This document shows, in pieces, positions 27,077 to 38,400 of a stretch of 64,000 nucleotides of DNA. The notes below the pieces were generated by a model. That model saw only the letters and a program-made list of their open reading frames with translations, ran no database searches and was not told where the DNA came from. The DNA comes from Diploscapter coronatus (taxonomy: Eukaryota; Nematoda; Chromadorea; Rhabditida; Rhabditidae). Each line of letters starts with the position of its first letter. Positions within the stretch are counted from its first letter, which is position 1. The position numbers and the translations under genes are program-made. The DNA is taken from positions 73,175,249 to 73,239,248 of the forward strand of contig OZ038423.1 of NCBI GenBank assembly GCA_964036155.1, read 5' to 3'.

Positions 27077-28455
27077 TTCTTCAAAATAAGTAAAAGAAAC
27101 AGCTTACCGAGCTAACGATAGAATCAATATCACAGAGCGGATAAACCACACGAATTATAATCTCGAGGAACATTAGGTATAGCTTTTTCGAATTGTTTGG
27201 CTAAATCGTAATTTTCTGCGTTTTTACTCTGATCTTTGATACTGTACCTGTAAACCTGTTATTGACCATCATTTTATCGGTGTGTGTCCGTATCCAAAAT
27301 ATCTAGTTTTGAAGATAAAATTAGTTTAATAATTAAGCACAGGAATTTGAAAGAAATAATTATTTTATTTTAACTCTCAGCTCCATCTACTTTTTCATTT
27401 ATTATTTAGTTTAAACGTGATTATCGTAAGATGATTCTACAGCAATTTTCATAATTAAAAATAAAAATTTTAGCTGGAATTGTTCTAATTTATTATGATT
27501 TTTCTGTGTTAATTTCTATCCTATTCTAAACTATACTACCCTTGAAAATTAAAATCGTATTTTCTCGGCACAATATTCCTAATGAAATCATGAACAGTAG
27601 ATACATTTCCATACTAATTCATTGCAATTGTGACAATGGATAGAAATCATCCGTTAAGCTGACGATGAATATAGATTTTATTCTTTTATCTTTATCACGT
27701 CGTAAATGTATTTCATTTATAAAATATAGAAAATCGATCGATGAAATTAAATTTTACTGCTACTCAGAAGACGAAACTTAGAAACTATAATAAGAGATAG
27801 ACCATTAGACTTGATTTTATAAACTTGATGTTCTCGGAAACGATCTTTGTATAACATCTTTTCCAATATTTTCATGTTCCGTAATAATAGACATTCAGAT
27901 AAATTTATTTTGAAAATTTTACGAGACAACGCTTTTAGACATATTAAGATATTTACTTCTGGCTTTCTTTTCACTTTGTAAAAATATACAGTCAGAAAAA
28001 TCTAAATTTATTTTTCCTCAAACAAATAACGATGATTTTTTCTGGTTCTGAATTTACAATCTATCATATTCAAGTTTTGATCAGAAGATAAACATTTATC
28101 GAACATTAATTATCCTTCTAGCCATATTCCCATTTTTGGTTAGTGTTTGACCATCTTCAAACATAGGAATGTGTCGCAACCAGCTTGTGACGTTTTAATT
28201 TCCTCGATATATTTTGCATTGAATTAATAATCTGTCGAGACGGGCCGGCATGTGTACAAAAGACAATTAATATTGTCGAAATTTAATTCTTATTATATGC
28301 CCATATTTCAGCCCGTCTATATAAGGGTCCTTGTTATTATTCATCGTTCTCGAATTATTATTGCATCGTTGATATTTTATCTGTGACCGTATTACACTTG
28401 CTACGCTACTGTCGGAATAAAGACTACTAAATATACTCGAACACGACAAATGGAT
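27077..28455. other. Intergenic AT-rich region
   Basis: About 1.4 kb of AT-rich sequence between the shared 5' module and the inverted-repeat cluster. No exon with matched splice sites and codon bias was found on either strand, and the minus-strand frame at 27747-27974 looks random. The last stretch (28200-28455) is slightly richer in GC but also without a gene call. Confidence 0.4.
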
Positions 28456-30484
28456 ATATGAGACGTTATTCGTAAAAATCGAGTATGGGGTGGTACCCAA
28501 GAAGTTGACCCTCAATATTCGAGCTGATATTTGGTACCCGGGGGTTTTCGGCTACGCTGATTACGAATATGACGGTTAAAATCCGATCCGACCACTTGTT
28601 CCGCATGTTCCGGAAGGTCCGCATCCAATAGCTTTTAAAAATTCTATTTTCGTTAGTCGACATGGAAAAAATTCAAATTCGGTATCAAAATGCTCGTAGA
28701 GACCAACTGAACACGATTCTGAAAAGATTTCGTCGAAATGACACCGAATAAGGAAATTATGATGAACATAGTGAAACGTATGGAAAATGTCATATTGATT
28801 TTTTGCTTTTTAAAATTTTTAATTTTTTAAAAGTCTCAGATTCCGTGAGTTATTTATACCGGGAAGTAGCCCAGGTCTTCTAGTTTCTGGAACACTTGAC
28901 CGTTTTCCTATAGACTGCCCGCTAGCGGAGAAATGTCACTTCTTCGAAGAGTTGTCATGACTCACTTTTGCTTAACTTGATTTTAAAAATTCATAACTTT
29001 CATAATTCTAAACCAAATTTCATGATTCTTTTTTTATTTTGTAGGTTTTGAGCGTGAGAATAAAGTGAAAGTAAAAATAGTTTTTTTAGAAATAAATTTT
29101 ATCGGTAAAAAATTACCCGAAGTTACCTCATACACTGGTACTGGGTTTACGGGTAAATGGCGTTGAAAAAATATGTCCTTCCAGTATATTGCGTAGAATG
29201 ACCTGACGACCAACTTTTGTTTCAGAACCTACCCTGGATTGATTACCGTTGGGACTCCAGAATTTTTTGAAGTTCAACGACCAATTATTGCAAAGTGCCT
29301 TTAGAGCAGTAAATTTCAAAAATTCATATCTCCCTGTGTGTGCACATTCTAAAATAAGTTCTGGATACAATTTGTTCAATTTGAAGAGCTCTACAAGATT
29401 TTATTGAAAATTCCAACTTTAACTCACATTACCCTTGTAAACACAGTACGGGTATATAGGGTAACTTAGGCTAATTTCTCCCGTCAAAATTAATTTCTAA
29501 AAATTTTCTTTTTATTTTTACTTTATTTTCCTGCTCAAGATCTACAAAATAAAAAAAGAATCATTCAACTTGGTTCAGAAATAAGGAAGCTATGAATTTT
29601 TGAAATTTACTGCCCTAAAGGCACTTTGCAATAATTGGTCATCGAACTTTAAAAAATTCTGGAGCTCATACAAATGTGAATTCGAGGTCGGTCCTGGAAT
29701 AAATTTGTTCACCATGTCCATCTACGCAACATACTGGAAGGACGAATTTTTCCAACGCCATTTACGCGTAAACCCAGGACAGGTTGAAAAATACGCAACC
29801 ATGACGCGAAAAGTGCGCATTTCTGCAGAAATTGGTATTCGAAAAAAATTCTTATTTTATTGTCTGATAACCTAGAGATTAAATTCTGTTCAATAAAAAA
29901 AGAATTATCGAATTTAGTTTAGAATTATAGAAGTTATGAATTTTTCAAATCAAACAATGCAAAAATGAGTCATGACAACTCTTCGAAGAAGTGATATTTC
30001 TTCTCTAGCGGGCAGTCTATAGGAAAACAGTCAAGTGTTCCAGAAACTAGAAGACCTGGGCTACTTCCCAGTATAAATAACTCACGGAATCTGGGGTTTT
30101 TAAAGAATTAAAAATTAAAAGAAGCGAAAAGTCAATATGACATTTTCCATATGTTTCACTATGTTCATCATAACTTCCTTATTCGGCGTCATTTCGACGA
30201 GGTCTTTCCAGAATCGTGTTCAGCTGGTCTCTGCGAGCATTTTGATACCAAATTTGAATTTTTCTCATGCAGAATAACGAAAATAGAATTTTATGGAACT
30301 ACCGTATGCAGACCTTCCGGAACATGCGGAACAAGTGGTCGGATCGGGTTTTAACCGTCACATTCGTCATCAGCGTAGTCGAAAACCCCCAGGGACGAAA
30401 AATCAGCTCGAAATTTGAGGGTCAACTTCTTGGGTACCACCCCCCTTTATAGAAAACTCGATTTTTACGAATAACGTCTCATAT
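28456..30484. mobile_element. Foldback element, ~2.0 kb, two ~1-kb inverted arms
   Basis: The left end reads ATATGAGACGTTATTCGTAA and the right end is its complement, finishing ...ACGTCTCATAT at 30484. The arms match in order: a GTATGGGGTGGTACCC block, a TTTCGGCTACGCTGATTACG block, a TTCTAGTTTCTGGAACACTT block and, near the centre at ~29470, a CTGGGTTTACGGGTAAATGG block. Mirrored short open frames (RTFRNMRNKWSDR and the like) appear in both arms because of the duplication. They have no start-to-stop structure typical of a transposase. Non-autonomous foldback or MULE-like elements have this shape; the class cannot be fixed. Confidence 0.7.
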
Positions 30485-31470
30485 GACACATTATTCATAA
30501 AAATCGAGTATGGGGTGGTACCCAAGAAGCTGGCCCTCGAGTTTCGAGTTAATTTTTTGTTCCTGGGGGTTTTCGACTACGCTGATTACGAATCTGACGG
30601 TTAAAACCCGATCCGACCACTTGTTCCGCCTGTTCCGGGAGATCCGCATACGGTAGTTTCGAAAAATTCCATTTTCGTTATTCGGCATGGGAAAAATTCA
30701 AGTTTGGTATCAAAATGCTCACAAAGATCATCTGAACACGATCCTGAAAAGGTCTCGTGGAAATGACACTGAATAAGGAAGTTATGATGAACATAGTGAA
30801 ACATATGGAAAATGTCATATCGATATTTCGCTTCTTTTAATTTTTAATTCTTTAAAAACCCCAGATTCCGTGAGTTATTTATACTGAGAAGTAGCCCAGG
30901 TCTTCTAGTTTCTGGAACACTTGACCGTTTTCCTATAGACTGCCCGCTAGCGGAGAAATGTCATTTCTTCGAAGAGTTGTCATGACTCATTTTTACCTAA
31001 TTTGATTTCAAAAATTCATATCTCCCTGTGTGTGCACATTCGACAATAAGTTCTGGACAGAAGTTGATCAACTTGAAGAGCTCTACAAGATTTCATGGAA
31101 GACTCCGACGTTAACTCACATTTAACTTGTAAACACAGTACGGGTATATAGGGTAACTTCCGGTAATTTTTCTCGTCAAAATTAATTTCTAAAAATTTTC
31201 TTGATATTTTTATCGTACTCTCCTCGACAATATCTACAAAATAAAAAATAGTCATTCAATTTGGTCCAGGAATAAGAAAGTTATGATTTTTTTTCGAAGT
31301 CGAGTCTGTCAAAACTTTAAGCTACCGTAACCCTGCATACGATAATTTTTTTATGAAAAACAAACCACACCACGAGAATCAGCGTGAAAACTGAACAATA
31401 TATATGTAAATCAGCCAAATCAACGGACCCCTGGAAACACCGACTTTGGTTTTTACTGACATTTACTCTT
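30481..31470 (+). mobile_element. Half copy of the foldback arm, joined to the next element
   Basis: Starts with ATATGACACATTATTCATAA, a diverged version of the neighbour's terminus, and runs through the same block order as the left arm of 28456-30484, up to the GGGTATATAGGGTAACTT block near 31145. From about 31300 it changes to sequence complementary to the start of the next element, meeting it at a CTCTTAAGAG palindrome centred on 31470/31471. It is a third, same-direction arm in an alternating + / - / + arrangement. Confidence 0.6.
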
Positions 31471-33497
31471 AAGAGTGAATGTCAGCAAAAACCAAAGTCT
31501 TAGCAAAGGGGGTGTTTCCAGGGGTCCTCAGATCTGGCTGATTTGCACATAATTTGTTCAGTTTTTCACGCTGATTCTCATGGTGCTATTCGTTTTTCAT
31601 GAAAATGATCGTATGTAGGATTACGGTAACCTAAAGTTTTGACAGATCCGACCTCGGAAGAAAATTCATAACTTTCTTATTTGTGGACTAAATCGAAGGG
31701 GGTTTTCAGTATTGGATAGCCCACGAAAAACTCTACAAATAATGTAACTACGACCACTTGCTATCATCAATAACTTCCCGCCAAAAAAGTAATTTCCGAA
31801 AAAGTGACCCTGGCTGACTGCAGTTTTTCGATTTTTTGCCCAAACTAGAGTTCGATACCCAGCTGGAAATAGGCTTATTTTGTAGAGAATTCAATTCTGC
31901 ATCTGAATATGTAAAAATTTTCAAAAAATCGAATGGTCGAAACCACGAAAAATGCGTCCGAACGCGTAAAACTAGAGTGATTATTGCATAGTGTCAACTT
32001 TGACCCCTCATAACTTCCTTATTTCTGGACCAAATTGAATGGTTATTTTTTTTATTTTGTAGATCTTGAATAGGAGAATAAAGTAAAAATAAAAATAAAC
32101 ATTTTAGAAATTAATTTTGGCAGGAAAAATTAGCCTAAATTACCCCATGTACCCGTACTGTGTTTACAATGGTAATGTGAGTTAACATCGGAATTTTTCA
32201 TAGAATCATGTAGAGCTGTTCAAGTTGATCAACTTTTGTTCCAGGACTTCTTCTAGAATGTGCACACACAGGGAGATATGAATTTTTGAAAATAATGTAT
32301 AAAAAGGCATAATGCTGAGTTTGGCCATCGTACTTCAAAAAATTCTGGAACTCATACGAATGTGAATCCGAGATCAGTCCTGAAACGAATGTTGTTCACC
32401 ATGTCAATCTACACAACATACTGGAGGTACAAATTTTTCCAACGTCATTTAGCGTAAAGATAGTACGAGCCAAAAAGTACCCAATTATGACGCGAAAGGT
32501 GCGCATTTCTGCAGGAGTTGATATTCAAAAATTCTTATTTTATTGTCTGATAATCTAGAGACTAAATGCTGTCCAATAAAAAAAGAATCATTTGATTTGG
32601 TCCAGAAATAAGGAAGTTATGAGGGGTCAAAGTTGACACTATGCAATAATCACCCTGGTTTTACGTGTTCGGACGCATTTTTCGTGGTTTCGACCATCCT
32701 CATTTTTGAAAATTTTTACATATTCAGATATATAATTGAATTCTCTACAAAATAAGCCAATTTCCAGCTTGGGGTCGAAACTCTAATTTAGGTAAAAAAT
32801 CGAAAAACTGCGGCGAAGTCGGGTCACATTTTCGTCTTTTTTCTCATTTTTTAATTTTCCCACCAAACTATCGATTTTCGAAAATGGTCGAAGTTACATT
32901 ATTTGTAGAGTTTTTCATGGGCTATCTAATGCTGAAAACCTCGTTCGATTTGGTCCACAAATAAGAAAGTTATGGGGGGTCAAAGTTTGACATCCTATAT
33001 ATGAATGCACTGGTTTTACGCATTTTTCGTAGTTTCGACCATCCTCATTTTTGAAAATTTTTGCATATTCAGGTGCAGAATTGAATTCTCTACAAAATAA
33101 GCCAATTTCCAGCTTGGGGTCGAAACTCTAATTTGGGTAAAAAATCAAAAAACCGTCACCGGTCAGGGTCACTTTTTCGGAAATTAATTTTTTGGCGGAA
33201 AGTTGTTGATCGTACCAGGTGGTCGTAGTTACATTATTTGTAGAGTCTTTCATGGGCTATCCAATGCTGAAAACCCCGTTCGATTCGGCTCAGAAATAAG
33301 AAAGTTATGAATTTTTTCCTGAGGTCGAATCTGTCAAAACTTCAAGCTACCGTAACCCTGTATACGATAACTTTTATCAAAAATAAACCATACTATAATG
33401 ATTAGCGTGAAAAACTGAACAATATATGTGAAAATCAGCCAAATCGACGGACCCCTGGAAACACCGACTTTGGTCCTTACTGACATTCACTCTTAAG
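31468..33497. mobile_element. Terminal-inverted-repeat element, ~2.0 kb
   Basis: The left end begins CTTAAGAGTGAATGTCAG, followed by AAAAACCAAAGTC and GGTGTTTCCAGGGGTCC. The right end carries the complement (GGACCCCTGGAAACACC ... CTGACATTCACTCTTAAG) and stops at 33497. Arms of well over 150 bp continue inward with shared blocks (TTTTGACAGATCCGACCTC, GACCAAATTGAATGG-type words, TTTTTCGTGGTTTCGACCAT). Internal blocks are shared with the 28456-30484 element (CAGTACGGGTATATAGGG and its complement), so the two families are related or have recombined. No transposase is seen. Confidence 0.65.
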
Positions 33498-35238
33498 ATC
33501 AAAATTTATACCAAACTGTAAATAAATAATGTATTCTAATGAAAAATGTCAAATATCAACTTGATGAAATATGCACTTGTGTTTGGAAGGGTAATGGGTA
33601 AAAATAAATATTAAATATGGACGGGGTATTTCAAGGGTCTGATCACGTTTCATCTAACCTTACTTCCGAATGTTCCAGTACCAAATGATAACAATTCCAG
33701 TTGTTTTGTGTGAATAGCGAAAAAAGACAATCAATCGGTTGAAAAATGAATACATTTTGCCGACTTGGGGCCATAAACCTTCAAGCCATGCGAAATAGCA
33801 TGGGAAAAGAAGCCCGTACCTTCCAATACCCTCCCCCTAACCATACACTATTTCGCAATGGCTTGAGGGCTCATGGCTTCCAAATAGCCGATTTTAGAGC
33901 TTATTCTCGCCGGAGATGGATGATAGTTGAAACTTCGGTTTCGAAAATTTCCAAATCAATACTTCGTGCACCCCGTTGTACACTTTATTCTGTGAACTCA
34001 ATTTCAACCATCGACATTTTTATGAAGAAATAATTTATTTGTTGAGTGCGAAAACAAAACGAATATGAAGTTTAGTGAAATCACAGATAGATAAGTTAGG
34101 TGTTGCAACGATTTCGAAGTACAGGTCTGCAAATCTCATTACATTATGATGAACAGTTTCGAAAACCCATCTGGAATAATTATAACTCGATTTTACAGGC
34201 CCCTGAACGAAAATGTTGCCAACTGACGGACTAACTGATAATATAGTCAATAGATGAGTACATTTCGGAAAAAAAGTTTAGTTATCAAGTATTAAGTACT
34301 CTTCCAGGAAATTTTATGGGGAATTGTCAAAATGTCAAAATAGAAAATTTGACGTAGCGAAAAATTGAAGAAAAAGAAGAAAATGCTTGACTGAGATGTG
34401 CTGCATTGAGGTGCGTCAAAGCTCGTCGAATCTGACAACTTGCTCTCCACTTTTAGAAATTCAAAAATTCAGTCGAATTTTTCGTACCGCCTATTTCTTT
34501 TTGAACTTCGAAAAGAATGGATTTTTGAAAATGGCTAGTTTACAAACATGCGAAAATGAGATTTCTAGAGGTCAAAAATTGAATCGAGAATACTGTAAAA
34601 TCGTCTGATCTCGAAATTGAGAATATGAAGATTTGTGTGTTGAATCTTGAATTTTTTTGTATACTGAAGTCAGCCAGATTTTACAGTTAACAAGAAAAAC
34701 CCTGCCTAAAGAGATGTTAGAAGGAGTCGGAAATTATCAACTTGAAAAATCGAAATCTACAATAAGACTCCATACATTCACCCTGTCTAAATTACGAAAT
34801 AAGGTTGGAATAACAATCAATGGTACAGGTAAATGGTCATCTCACTTTTCTCCTAAAAATGAAACGGCGTAGTGAAGAATCAGTTGATGCAGTAAAATGA
34901 CGAAATTAATGCGCGAAACAAAAAGGCAAGTCGGAAAGACGATTTTTGAGAATTCGAGTTTAGTTTTTTCATTAAAAATGGTAGATTATTGAAGAATGAT
35001 AGAATTTCAATGTCAAACTTATTATCTATCTACCAATTCTTCGAAGCCTAGTAATTCTTATATTAGCACCAAAGAACAGGTGATAAAATGAAAATATATT
35101 AATATTGACAATTTGGAAGGATAAGTGTAATCGTTGCACACGAAATAGTACCGAAACAATCTGTTTCCTTATTCTATTTCGAGTGTAACAATTAACGGAG
35201 TATTCATTTTACAAATTATTCGATAATTGGATTTTCAG
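33498..35238. other. Intergenic region downstream of the receptor kinase gene
   Basis: AT-rich DNA between the repeat cluster and the 3' end of the ROR gene. Apart from the hairpin at 33770-33877, nothing has the marks of a gene. Open frames at 34387-34608 and 34657-34872 (plus) and 34035-34250 (minus) have no splice or codon support. Confidence 0.4.
33770..33877. other. Imperfect hairpin, ~29-bp stem
   Basis: The left arm 33770-33798 (containing TTCAAGCCATGCGAAATAG) pairs with the right arm 33848-33877 (CTATTTCGCAATGGCTTGAGG) with a few mismatches and one bulge. The ~50-nt loop is C-rich. The size resembles a primary microRNA hairpin or a tiny MITE. Nothing in the sequence alone decides between them, and the strand is unknown. 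Confidence 0.4.
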
Positions 35239-35391
35239 CGGTCTTGCAAGCCTTATCCTCCTTTGGGGACGTTCTGCATTTACCTTACAATTGACTGTGG
35301 GAAAACAAAAGAGAATTGTCCTTGTCTCTCGTTTTCCCTTATTATTTCTTACTCTCCTCACTATTTCCGAAGGATAAGGCTTGTAAGGCCG
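35239..35391. other. Inverted repeat in the 3' region of the receptor kinase gene
   Basis: The arm at 35239-35266 (GTCTTGCAAGCCTTATCCTC core) is complementary to 35367-35391 (GGATAAGGCTTGTAAGGCC). The pair lies 11-165 nt beyond the ROR stop codon on its coding strand, so it would be in the 3' UTR. The transcript could fold into a ~23-bp stem with a ~100-nt loop. It may be a small inverted-repeat element insertion or an RNA structure acting on the 3' end. Confidence 0.5.
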
Positions 35392-35401
35392 TGATTTTTA
35401 A

Positions 35402-38400
35402 TTATTCCGAATCGCCATCCTCACTATAAACATAATTAGCGTCCTTGCGCATCAGCGGAGAAGCGTCCTCGCCTCGACGGGCGGCTGCAGGCGCAGCTCG
35501 ACTGCCGTAGCCCAGACCGCTCCGCGCTGCCAGCGATTTTCCGGTTGGTCGGCCTGCTCCAGACGAACCTAAATTTATTCTTCTTGATTTTTTCTTCAAT
35601 TCAGTGATTTCAGAAACAATTATTCCCATCTTAGCAGAAAATTATGACGATTTGACAGTGAATTTTTAATATAATATTTTCTATATTGACTCGCTAACTG
35701 CTGATAAGGGTTCTTTTGAGTTTGTGAAATTCGAAAGTCTATGATTTTTAGAGTTACGGGCATGAGAAATTTTAGTAGCATAGAATGAATTGTCAGATAT
35801 AAATGATGACAGAAAAATAAAGACGGGAAATCCAGTTGTGTATTGATAAATCTTTGGAAAGGACAAACCAAAGGATCGAAAATTTCTATGCTTTGTTCCC
35901 AAAGATACCGTTTTAATGGATTTTTGAAGATGACAAAGAAGTTTACCGCTATGTGAACTGCTGCTGGGTCGATTGAGCGCGTGCGCAGGCGAGTGCATCG
36001 ACCAGGTCTGCAGCCGGCCGTACAGCTCTCCGAATGTCGGACGCCTCTCCGGATGTTCGTGCCAGCACTCTACCATTAGGCTAAAATAGGTTGCTCAGAA
36101 AAATCGGAAACCTTTCAAAGATTGAACGTAGATCTAACACAATAGTTTATCATTATTGCATTTATTTTAAAAATGGCTATTTCAGGGTAATTCAAAATTT
36201 GCTGAGAATAGGTGAAAAGTAAAAATTCTTAAAATTAACCTGTAGATGTTAGTTGGACAGGTGGGAGGGCACTCGAGCAGGTGTCTGTTCGCAATCAATT
36301 CGATGACCTGCTGATTGGGAATAGCCTCGTAGGGCTGACGACCGTAGCTCCAGATCTCCCACAGAACCACTCCGAACGACCACACGTCGGACGCCTCACT
36401 GAAAAGCATAGAATAAAGCATGAAATGATGCGTTATATCTAGGAACCGCAAGTGGTTTTGCACAAGCAAAATTTTTGTCAATTTTCTATTCCAAATGCTC
36501 AAATACAGTATAGCTAAAGTGTGCGTGAAGAAAAAATGAAATAAGAATGAGTTTTGATCGAAAGGTGCCACTAAAGTCAATCAGGAAAGCGAACACGAAT
36601 TTGAAGGGGACTTGCTTTCTATTTTTTTGGCTTTTCAATGACCAATTTTTAAACAAAAGCGAAAATCCAAGGGGAATGGATTTGCGGTCGATCTCTAGTT
36701 ATATCTATATAATGCAGTTGAATTTATAATTTTCAAATGCTGTTTTCGACTATAAGACGTCTTCAAAATTTCATGATAGTTGAAAGAAAACTGAATTCCT
36801 ACCTGAATCTGCCCAGTTCAAGAGCCTCTTTCGACATCCACCTCACAGGCATCCACGAGCGATGGATCATCTGAAACCAGCAGGAATTCAATAGTGAACG
36901 TTTTAGTCGATGAATGCAACTGTTTCAAAAAGTATAGGTTGATCATGAACCGACATGTCAGATATCTGTCATCACTCAAAAGAAACGAAATCTGCATGTA
37001 ACTAATAAAAAAAGAACAGCGAAGATCACCTTGTAATAATCATTGTCATAGCAAGTCCTCATGAGCGAGAAATCGGCGATTTTGATGACTCGATTGTCTC
37101 CCACGAGGCAGTTGCGAGTCGCCAGGTCTCTGTGGATGAAGTGCATCTTCGACAGATACTCCATTCCACACGCTATCTGAAATCGAGCAGCCATTATTTC
37201 ACCGAGTAATCTCTCATTTCAACATTATTTTTTACTAAAGAAACAAATCTGATGCAGCAATTTCAGCAGTGGTGAATGTTGCAACTTTCTCCAGAAATTT
37301 TATACTATCATTTTCAAGCTAGGAACGAAATTGCATGATTCTGCAAGTGAAACCCTGTAATTGACGCAAATGTTAGCACCTGAGTGGCAATTCGCATGAA
37401 GTCGTCGTGATCCGAGTTGATTCGATCGACGTCTCGGGAATCTGAGGGCGCGCGCAGCAGGAGGAATTCGTGCAGATCGCCGTGGACCATGTATTCGAAT
37501 ACCTGAAAATTTGAGCAGTGAAACAACAATATTGGAAACAATTTCCCATGGCACTTTCTATCAGTGAGAAAATTTCAAGTCTTGTAAGATAATAACTTGA
37601 GCAATATGTTGTTAGTAGAAAGGCATTTTATGTCTTGAAATGATGTAAAAATTGCATTTATTTTCAACAAAAAATAAAGTTACCGCAGCGAGTCTGTCGC
37701 CATCCAAATAGCTGAAGCCGAGCAGCCTGATGATGTGCGGGTGGTCGAAAGAGGCCACCGTGCGGATTTCCGCTTCTAGATTAGTCTTCTCCAAATTTGT
37801 TGCATCCATCCGCACTGATTTTATCGCTACCTGAAAATTCTGCGTTCATTTTTCTTCTAGATTCCTGAGTCATTTAAAGGACATAAAATGTTCCTTTCAA
37901 ATAAAACACGTTGATGCAATGAAAGAGTAGCGCTTTGATGTTAAAGTGATTGCATTCGTTCCACTCTTCTCTGCAATGAGAAGAAATATCATTTTCAAAA
38001 ATCATAAAGAGGGAAATGATATGAAAGTAATATTTCAAAGGTTGCACAAATTGCACAAAATAAAAAGAAGATAATAAAAACGAACCGTAATAGGTTCCCT
38101 GCTGACGAGTCCGCCATCCCAGACGCCCATGTGCACGATGCCGAACTGGCCCTCCCCGATCATTTCGTGCACTTTCAGCTGCGAAGAGGGAATCTCCAGA
38201 ATGTGGTACGGCTCTTGCACCGAATCGTGTTGGCGAATCGGCTCTTAAGTAGCACATTTCAAAATTGCTTAAAATTAGGCCAAATGTTTCCATAGAAAAT
38301 GGGCAACAAGGGCTTATGTGTGTTAGGGCCCAATAATTTTGGGAATGAAATGAGTTTTCGCATACTTTCAGAAAAAAAAGTTGAGGAGAGTTTATTTTGA

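Noticed and set aside
30151..30804. Similar open frames in the 28-31 kb cluster (RNMRNKWSDR type) on both strands
   Set aside because: They repeat because the arms repeat, have several overlapping frames, and show no transposase or other domain.
33746..34033. 95-codon plus-strand frame starting MNTFCRLGAINLQ
   Set aside because: It runs through both arms of the 33770-33877 hairpin and has no splice or domain support; the hairpin better explains the sequence.
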